From Parelaphostrongylus tenuis (lineage: Eukaryota; Nematoda; Chromadorea; Rhabditida; Metastrongylidae), in NCBI GenBank assembly GCA_019055375.1, contig JAHQIW010000692.1:59254-123253 (forward strand): DNA of 64,000 nucleotides. The letters run 5' to 3'. Positions 59,001 to 64,000 of the stretch are shown piece by piece; the stretch's first letter is position 1; each line of letters begins with the position of its first letter. Under the pieces are notes generated by a model, which was given only the letters and a program-made list of their open reading frames with translations, ran no database searches and was not told where the DNA came from. A program made the position numbers and the translations under genes.

Positions 59001-62000
59001 CATAATTTTATTTTTGATGCCTCAGCGCTATTCAAAGGTTTTTTCCAAGAACAAGCATGTACAGTACTCCTGCGAGATTTAAGCTTTCGAATGGCTACTA
59101 ACACTTATAGGAAGTTCTTGTTCAACAGAAAAGGTCAGTTCTTTATTCCCTGCCCGATAACAGAAAAGAACCAAAGGTCGTTTCAAATCAATTTTTTAAC
59201 ACTTCGAACTGCTAGCACAACTTATCAATTTAGGAGTTGTTGTCTGGACTTTGTTCGCCTTCGTTATGGACCTCTGAATTTACAACGTTTGACAGTGATT
59301 ACTGCTTGACTAGTGACGTCGAGTCCTGTGTTCTCAACGGTGCTGATTCTCCTAAGCCTTTTGCTACTTCAAATGCACAAGAGGAGGAAAACGGCGTGGA
59401 TGAGCCTGCGGAGGTAATCAATGGTAAGTTGTTTCACTTCAAGCATTCCAGAGAGGCACTAAGTTTTGGGAGAACACTTTAAAGTATCTCAGAAAAATTA
59501 CTTGTTTTGTTGAAGTTCAGATATCAAAGAATAGATTTACAACATCACAGAGGTGAAAAATCACTTCTCAACTGTTGATTCATAGGTCGAAGTGGTTGAA
59601 CTTCAATTTGAAGAAGCTTAGACTCATTTAAATAAAGCAGTTGACAAAATAGTAAACTACCTCGATACATATAGCTTGGTCTTGGTCGGCACTGATATTG
59701 TTGAAGCGCTAATCGCGTAGTTAGACTACGCGTATTCATATATCGCTTGCGTCCTTTACAGTTCCTCCAATCTTGTGTTATCTTGTAACGATTATTCAAT
59801 GAAATAGATTTTTCCATGAACTCGGATGATTAACTTTTCACCTCAGTGTTGTGTTGAATATAGTTTCGTAGAATGTTTTAAGCCTTTCGGAGGTCTGGTA
59901 TACGTATATTTCGGTGTTCTCTCACCCCTCATCAGTATCATGTGCCCTACAGCTCACCCCTGATACTAACAGCATTCGTCGTCGATGATGTATTACTCTA
60001 CATTTAGTGAAAAGATGTACTTGATATTTTGGTCCAAACTAAACTGGAACATCTTCGGTGCGGATGCTATGGTATTAGGGGTAAGCCGTATGGCATGTGG
60101 TACTGGTGAAGCGTGCGAGAACACCGAAACGTACGTAGGCTAGTCGAGATGCTATACCAGACCTCTGAAAAGCTTGGAACATTTTATCAGACTATATTGA
60201 ATTTCGAAGCGAACTCTTGAATACAGTCGAGTGGAAGGTGTGATGAATGTTAGTGAAACGTCGTTCTACTTGAGATCTATGGTAACCTAATAGAGCTTAC
60301 CCAAGCCCCAGACCTTTGCCTGCACAAGATAGAAAGGATGCTTCTTATCATGCGAATGGGATGTCTTTTAGAGAGTGACGGTATCTGACGAGACGCTGGC
60401 AAGTTCTGGCATTAGTTGATCGAGTGCTTTAAGATTACGTAACAATGCAAATCTGATACTTCACTTCTGTAAAACACCATTGTGAAAATTATGAAATTCA
60501 GCTCATAAGTTTTCATCTGAAACAAGGATGCGTGTTACCTGGCTTTTATGAGGTACTAAATTTCTGTTTTTCTTCAGATGAAATGGAAGCGGATGATGCA
60601 GCAGCAGGATTAGAACTCATTGAGGAAACTGATTGCGATTCCCGTATGTTCATCGTTATATGATTTTCTTTATCGAAAAATGTGGACTAGTAAGTGTTCT
60701 ATATAGAGCCATCGAGTTCTTTGGAAGCGATAATCTTGTCATTATGTCGATTTGTGAACAATCCGGATCAAAAAATCAGTGGAGTTCAATCTGCGCTTGA
60801 GATTATGATGAATGTGACGTCAGATGCTGTTAAGGAAGACAACGCACCATTTCTCAAAGTGGTAAGTTGTGCTCTAGTCTTAACGAGAGTGATAAAGACA
60901 ATTGGGTGAAACAAAAGTCGTGCGTGGTTGAAAACGAGCTCTATGGACGTTCACTTTTCTGTAGGTTGGGTGCTTTGAAGACAGTCTGAGAAATCTTGAG
61001 ATTAAGCGAACGTTGACTTTCCCTTTTTCTTCAGGTCAGTGAATGTCTGCGACGAATTGGTTTACTTCCACTTTTTGAGCGATTGAATAAATCATTCAAC
61101 TCAGAAGAAGTGATGACTTGCCTACACGCTGTGACAAAAATGTTGGACAATTCATTTGGAGAAAAGGTGTTTTTTTCTCTTCTTGTTTTCCCTAGAGATA
61201 GTAAGTTGATCACTTTTGAACCTTACTAATCTCTTCTACGAAGAGTTCGAGTTCATGTGAATTTATAGGCTTATTTCAAGTCTTGGTGGTTTTTCAGCCA
61301 AATCTCTTAATGGAGGCTCTAGATTCATCCTCGGACCAGTTATTCGCATCAATCATCTCGCAGATCAAAGATAAACCAAACATTGATGCAAGTACTAACT
61401 CTGTGTTAAAAATTTTGGATAAATATCGCCAGTCATTCAGTAGTTGTCCAGCGACTAATGAAGGTTATTTCAATAAGTCTTCTATTTACTGCGATTAATT
61501 TATGCTTTCCCCACAATATTCACGATGTGGTTTGAATTTTCCAGCTGCAAATGATGACGTGGAAGTTCCAGTGGTGTACGGAAGTAGTGTTGCAGTCGCA
61601 AAACTATACTCTGGTCCCTCAGTGACTGTGGTGGCAAAGACAAGTGATTCGTATAGAAGAATCAGAGCTGCATCCAGGTATGACTGTATAGAGTTATCTA
61701 ACAAGTCACACATATTGGTTAAAGTAGCACTACAACGCTCATCACTTAGCTCGACTACGCATCCCGGAAAACCAGCTCCCACTGTCCATAGTAGGCGAAT
61801 GGTACCATTTATGTGTGAGAGGAAAGACACTGACTTGATATATATTTAGACCTGGAGAGGTTTCAGTATAGGCTAATTTTTTCTACGATTCTCGAATGGT
61901 ATCGTATCGATGCCACAGCTCTTTATGATTGTTCACCACCTGATGCTCTATTCTTTTATTAGCGATTTCTTCCTTTTTTATGGTGACGAACGGTGCTTTG

Positions 62001-63846
62001 AGAACGCCTATATTTGAGGTTCCATCTAATTATAAGGGAACAAATGAAAAATGACTTCATTCTCTGGAGAGGAAGTTTTCATAGGAGTGTTAGTAGTCAT
62101 TCGAAAACTCGGATTTCTGGTTAAAGCACCACATGGCCGGTTTTTCTGAACGCACTTTAACAACGTCATGAATTCCACAGAAAACTGTATCTCAGATGCG
62201 CATATTTCTCGCCGGAAAGATCTTTTTCTTTGAACTATCACTAATCATTCAGAAGCGTAATCGTTTCTGATTCCAACGCTGTGCTTATATCCTCAAAAAA
62301 CAGTTTTTTTGAAACGCAGTAGGTAAGAAAAGACTTCTTCGGAAACTGGCGACATGGGGCTATAGCTTGAAGTCTCAGCTTTCAAGTTACCACTAACACT
62401 CTTATCAAAAGTTCCTTTCTAACGAATGAGATAGGTTTTTCACTTGTTCCCTTATAACCAGAAAAAACCATATTTGATACCATAATTAAAGACACAAAGA
62501 GTCTTTATCGATTTTCTAATATAATTAGATTTGTGGAAAGATAAAAGGATAAGTTAGCCAGGTACAGGACGCAAGATTAAGCTAACAGATACGTATGTAC
62601 TGCAGGTAACCTTGAGCTAAAGTGGCACCTCCGTCTTCTGTGGTCAGCTGTCTCTTGTGTTAAAAATTCATCTTGATTACCAGACGCGAGGTTGACAGAC
62701 CTACCAACCTCGCGTTTCTCAATCAAGTTTTGAAGATTTACATATATAATCATTGAATCCACGGTTTATACAGTCAGTCTTTTAACTATTGTCACCTCTT
62801 TATGTTGATCGTTCAGTGAATCGACTCGAGTAGTAAAATGATTAGTGCGAAGTAAACTCCATGTTCTACGCAAGAGTAGCCACGTAGGTGCTTCTCGTTC
62901 TAACGAATGCTTAGCAATGCATCTTTCTTCTAGGATTTCTATAAAAAACTGATATTCGATCACTGGTCTTCCTGCTGCGTTTCACATCCCAAGAATTCCA
63001 GTTGCTAGCGTCTTCTGTCCATTAGTTGTTGTTTGGGCTCATTGCCCTTGTTCTCGATCGTTGACGTAAATCGGAGCTTTGAATGTTCTCTCTGCATTCG
63101 GCTGCGCGTCATATGTCGCTGAAAGATCTTTCGTCCTGTGACGTTATTTCACAGGCATCTATTAGAGTAGGAACAATAATGGTGTTGGAGATGTGAACAC
63201 GTAGTCAGATGCCCTTTGTTCGTCTCAGTACATCCTCGTTGCTTTCGAAAGCTTGACAAGGTACTGGCTTCTCCATGTTACTCTAAAGCTAAGTCATTCA
63301 TCATGTTCGTCTTCTGACGTACACAGAAATAACTCAGCATTTAGGGATATTTATTTGGTGAGCACACGAAACAAACTTGTTCTTCATCAACATCGTTTTT
63401 CTTTCCACAAGCGTAATCGAAGTCCACCCCATAGTTCTTTTAAGACTGCTTTTGTCTTCTCCCATGTAGTAATCTCTAGTAATCGATTCGTCTCTTTGGT
63501 TGAGGATTTTATTCACAAACGTCGATGAATGATGGTCGAACACGTCTTCTAGCAGTCTCGAGGAAATTCCTGTTAGGAAGTTTTCTAGGGCGTTTGTTGT
63601 TGATTTCTGAGGAGTTGAAAATTGATAAGCACGCTTAAATTATAGAAAACATCAAGCTGTACTGGTGGCAAATTATCAATGGTTTTCGTACATTTTTTGA
63701 AATTTATATTGGTTTTTCAGCATTCTCATAAAACGTCAAGAGACCAATAAAACTCGCATGGGGAGTGAAGTTGCGAAAATAATAGAAACTACTAGAGGAA
63801 AGGAAATAAATTTTCCAAAGTTGCTTCAAACTCAGCTGGAAGTGCA
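38035..63846 (+). CDS. Virilizer/VIRMA-like helical-repeat protein, C-terminus beyond window
   Basis: VIRMA scaffolds the nuclear m6A mRNA methyltransferase complex. Exons: 38035-38131, 38197-38354, 38526-38556, 41159-41217, a 41283-41447 block (details unsure), 41530-41642, 41696-41766, 42503-42606, 42664-42750, 42808-42900, 43633-43799, 45561-45747, 46388-46542, 46602-46758, 51599-51747, 51811-51909, 51998-52073, 52145-52240, 52297-52449, 53407-53553, 54417-54551, 54606-54716, 54867-54964, 55203-55320, 55385-55485, 58089-58191, 59234-59423, 60578-60643, 60707-60861, 61035-61166, 61298-61463, 61545-61677, 63721-63846. Nearly all junctions agree in phase, giving about 1,300 residues. An acidic Ser-rich N-terminus (DEEEEI…, SDDENL) is followed by helical repeats. 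Blocks align in order with remembered human [63 protein letters not shown]…[26 protein letters not shown]. An acidic insert ([12 protein letters not shown]…[16 protein letters not shown]) splits the repeats. No VIR_N domain precedes the acidic part. Confidence 0.7.
38557..41158. other. Intron of the VIRMA-like gene, repeat-filled
   Basis: About 2.6 kb. It holds diverged R1 sequence over about 39150-39960 (AAGTGTTGTAACGCTC, ATCGAATGGTTATTGG) and an S2 SINE at about 40835-41060. No coding exon with matching phase was seen, although one small exon could be hidden here. Confidence 0.5.
40835..41060 (+). mobile_element. tRNA-derived SINE, family S2
   Basis: TAGTGCAGCGGTTAGAGGTC (A box), CACTGTTTCAAACCCGCGC (B box), GGACTCACCAAGCTTTCAAG, ACGGGGTCTGTAAATTGGTA and GCTACTGCAGGCAGGTCATC. 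One of the fullest S2 copies; together with 43085 it shows the family layout. Confidence 0.75.
41825..42066. mobile_element. Short mariner MITE, copy C
   Basis: TTAGGTCGTAACCTAAGTTT at the left and CAAAATTTATGGAACGACCT at the right, followed by AA. Only about 242 bp, with AAGAAAATGTGCAATTTAAC near the centre mirroring AAAAATTGCACATTTTCTTG. It is a deletion form of copies A, B and D. Confidence 0.85.
42185..42310 (+). mobile_element. tRNA-derived SINE, family S1
   Basis: GGGTGTAGTAGTAGCACGCG (A box), CACAGGCTCAACTCTAGC (B box) and tail GGTCGAATGTTTTGCACAC with CTCTTAGATATAATCAGG. Lies in the same intron as MITE copy C. Confidence 0.7.
43085..43330 (+). mobile_element. tRNA-derived SINE, family S2
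   Basis: GGCACAGTGGTTAGAGGTGC, CGTTCGATCTCGCGCGTAAG, ACTCACCAAGCCTTCCAACC and TTCGGAGTCGGTGAATTGGT in order, followed by a tail (CACTGACTTG) and CCCTCAGGGATTGATCA, also seen at 41092-41105. Nearly complete. Confidence 0.8.
43800..45560. other. Intron of the VIRMA-like gene
   Basis: About 1.76 kb. Around 44880-45000 a unit with AAAGCGATG and TCRAGGAAAAGGT occurs twice in direct order about 65 bp apart. A GACGTTTCGGCAAATACGCC segment at 44389 resembles motifs at 12310 and 36310. No exon seen. Confidence 0.45.
45941..46045 (+). mobile_element. tRNA-derived SINE, family S1, with intact acceptor-like stem
   Basis: The head is about 65 nt. Its first bases GACTTCGA pair fully (one G-U) with TCGAGGTC at its end. 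The T arm CGGGTTCGAATCCCG is perfect and the A box GGCATAGTGGTAGTCC is good. The anticodon region is several bases too short for a tRNA. The tail TCGAATATTTTCAAATCGC with CTTAGAT is the S1 tail. This copy looks young. Confidence 0.75.
46960..47185 (-). mobile_element. tRNA-derived SINE, family S3, minus orientation
   Basis: Minus reading: GGGGAGCCATAGCCGAATGG (head), GAGGCCGAACCATACTC (B-box region), CGGTCAACAACAACGCC, then TATTTTCGAAATTGCATGG, and the end GCTAGAAGTACTGGGATACG. Same layout as 22510-22700. Confidence 0.7.
48240..48863 (-). pseudogene. RTE reverse transcriptase segment, inactivated
   Basis: Minus translation from 48863 reads [19 protein letters not shown]…, [16 protein letters not shown], then [13 protein letters not shown] (motif A), [17 protein letters not shown] (motif B') and [17 protein letters not shown]. 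In motif A the family's catalytic Asp before the KAFDSVE block is replaced (IYLKKAF). The FADD-type motif C reads AFAGDIVL only after a one-base frame change near 48375, with Asp to Gly. Both changes make it catalytically dead. Confidence 0.85.
49892..50323 (-). pseudogene. RTE apurinic-like endonuclease segment
   Basis: Minus translation: [19 protein letters not shown] (the Glu of the metal-binding LxET motif), [31 protein letters not shown] and [12 protein letters not shown], where the expected GDFN motif has become GKYN. These are blocks of exonuclease/endonuclease/phosphatase (APE) domains. The loss of the GDFN Asp and a stop soon after show decay. Confidence 0.8.
51155..51375 (+). mobile_element. 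tRNA-derived SINE, family S3
   Basis: TTTGTGGCCGACTGTTTGTG, GGGGGCCGAACCCCACC, CAGTTAACAACGAACGCC, GGAACGCCACAGCCAAGC and end CCAGAAGTATTGGGATCCGC. Best match to 22510-22700; it adds a central block (CAGCCAGTGCTCTACGATG) that the other copy has lost. Confidence 0.75.
52450..53406. other. VIRMA-like intron without identified element
   Basis: Almost 1 kb, AT-rich with a T-run near 52750. I see no repeat landmark shared with the rest of the window and no exon. Confidence 0.5.
53650..54330. repeat. R1 interspersed repeat copy
   Basis: ATTCGAAAGCTTAAATC, AGACCGTTTCACTGCAGTGT, GTAGCAGGACAAATGAGATT, CTTTTCATGCTTCCAGCGA and AGGCATGTAGCGCAATAGC, all R1 landmarks in the same order as 58430-59190. Ends about 90 bp before the exon at 54417. 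Confidence 0.7.
55486..58088. other. VIRMA-like intron with a mariner MITE and trinucleotide-rich tract
   Basis: About 2.6 kb. It contains MITE copy D at 55567-56104, followed by an ACT/ATT trinucleotide-rich tract at about 56110-56270 (ATTATCACTACTACTACTAC). Plus-strand frames around 56495-56950 do not meet phase or splice requirements. Confidence 0.5.
55567..56104. mobile_element. Palindromic mariner MITE, copy D
   Basis: Left TAGGTCGTTCCACGAGTTCT, right AGTTCATGGAACGACCTA. The interior GCTACTCATGCACAAATGGC at about 55697 is mirrored by CCATTCGTGCATGAGTAGCA near 55911. Length 538 bp. Like A and B, almost the whole element is inverted arms. Confidence 0.85.
58260..58385 (+). mobile_element. 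SINE S1, degraded
   Basis: GAAGCGCAGGTTCAACTCGC (B box) followed by GGGCCCAGACTTTGCAAATC and TTTCAGATTCACATC, a diverged S1 tail. The A-box region is not clear. Confidence 0.5.
58430..59190. repeat. R1 interspersed repeat copies, tandem or nested
   Basis: AACCGTTCGAAAGCTTGAAT, AGACCGTTTCACTGCAGTGT, TGCTTCCAGCGAAATATAAG, TTTCGAATGGCTACTAACAC and CAGAAAAGAACCAAAGG in order. Ends about 45 bp before the exon acceptor at 59233. Confidence 0.7.
59879..60240. mobile_element. M2 TIR element (VIRMA-like intron)
   Basis: Left AGCCTTTCGGAGGTCTGGTA, then TTTCGGTGTTCTC. Right GCGAGAACACCGAAACGTAC, then GCTATACCAGACCTCTGAAA. The match with the aap-1 copy continues through TTTATCAGACTATATTGAAT to AGTCGAGTGGAAGGTG. 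Non-coding. Confidence 0.75.
61990..62480. repeat. R1 interspersed repeat copy
   Basis: AGGGAACAAATGAAAAATGA, TAGTAGTCATTCGAAAACTC, CACATGGCCGGTTTTTCTG, CTCAGATGCGCATATTTCTC and CACTTGTTCCCTTATAACC. The beginning and end are inverted relative to each other, suggesting the full R1 unit has TIR-like ends near AAGGGAACAAATGAAAAA. Confidence 0.7.
62795..63480 (-). mobile_element. RTE-type retrotransposon 3' fragment, degraded
   Basis: GTTGATCGTTCAGTGAATCG, GCAAGAGTAGCCACGTAGG, TGATCACTGGTCTTCCTG-like, CGATCGTTGACGTAAATCGG and TTCATCAACATCGTTTTTC appear in the same order as in the 3' third of the element at 47580-48270. 5'-truncated and full of indels; diverged from that copy, so a separate insertion. 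Confidence 0.7.
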
Positions 63847-64000
63847 GTGAGTTTTCTTTTCAGTTCATCTCTTATCATGTCGATTTTTCTAATTGGTAAC
63901 AAATTTGATGACATCTGTTTCAAGAAATTTAGCCGTGTTTCCAGTTACTATACAAGATTTTGTTGTTTCTCATTTTTATGTCTTAATCATATACATATAT
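63847..64000. other. Intron beginning at window edge
   Basis: Starts with the donor GTGAGT after the last visible VIRMA-like exon and continues beyond the window. AT-rich, nothing else recognisable. Confidence 0.6.

Larger units (their letters stand above)
61678..63720. other. Last VIRMA-like intron in the window
   Basis: About 2 kb between junctions that agree in phase (2 nt out, 1 nt in). Filled by an R1 copy (61990-62480) and an RTE 3' fragment (62795-63480). No exon seen between them. Confidence 0.55.

Noticed and set aside
38035..63846. Alternative identity as DCAF1/VprBP or another acidic HEAT/ARM protein
   Set aside because: No LisH or WD40 blocks, the acidic regions are in the wrong places, and block order fits VIRMA much better.
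1..64000. CRISPR arrays, phage genes, bacterial operons or horizontally acquired bacterial genes
   Set aside because: No regularly spaced direct repeats, no long intronless conserved ORFs, and all recognised genes are animal genes with spliceosomal introns.

Overview
This is nuclear DNA from a nematode, most likely clade V (strongylid or hookworm-like). The evidence is short coding exons of about 70-190 bp, splice acceptors of the TTTTCAG type, donors GTAAGT or GTGAGT, likely spliced-leader acceptor sites just upstream of start codons, a mariner relic with its palindromic derivatives, several tRNA-derived SINE families and RTE-type retrotransposon debris. Nothing looks prokaryotic: there are no operons of contiguous ORFs, Shine-Dalgarno sites or CRISPR arrays. 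The species cannot be named from the sequence alone.

Positions 1-23357 are gene-poor. They hold a palindromic MITE, a mariner relic with both ends (2949-3898), a second transposase relic (14705-15000), SINEs, microsatellites and an RTE fragment. On the minus strand there is a plausible two-exon gene for a small secreted peptide (7392-5713) and two isolated, well-bounded coding exons (10858-10754 and 1765-1656) that I cannot identify.

Positions 23358-63846 carry three genes, all on the plus strand. (1) 23358-30167 is a class IA PI3-kinase adaptor (aap-1/p85 family) with layout nSH2-iSH2-cSH2. Eleven phase-consistent exons give 427 aa. (2) 31644-37634 is a TMEM106-family type II lysosomal membrane protein. 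Seven phase-consistent exons give 274 aa. (3) 38035 to beyond the right edge is a long helical-repeat protein that I assign to Virilizer/VIRMA, the scaffold of the m6A mRNA methyltransferase complex. About 30 exons and about 1,300 codons are visible, and the C-terminus lies outside the window. Only about 400 bp separate genes 2 and 3, with a TACCTT motif and a consensus acceptor just before the third start, so the pair may be co-transcribed.

The introns of these genes are packed with repeats: four mariner MITEs, tRNA-derived SINEs of four types, a repeat family called R1 here, a TIR element called M2 here, strong foldbacks, and a 2.9-kb degraded RTE retrotransposon in the 4.8-kb Virilizer intron.

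The genes do not form an obvious pathway. AAP-1 works in insulin/PI3K signalling, TMEM106 in lysosomes and VIRMA in nuclear RNA methylation. The points most worth a second look are the VIRMA-like gene in a rhabditid-type nematode, its apparent lack of the N-terminal VIR_N domain, and the dense load of intronic palindromes.
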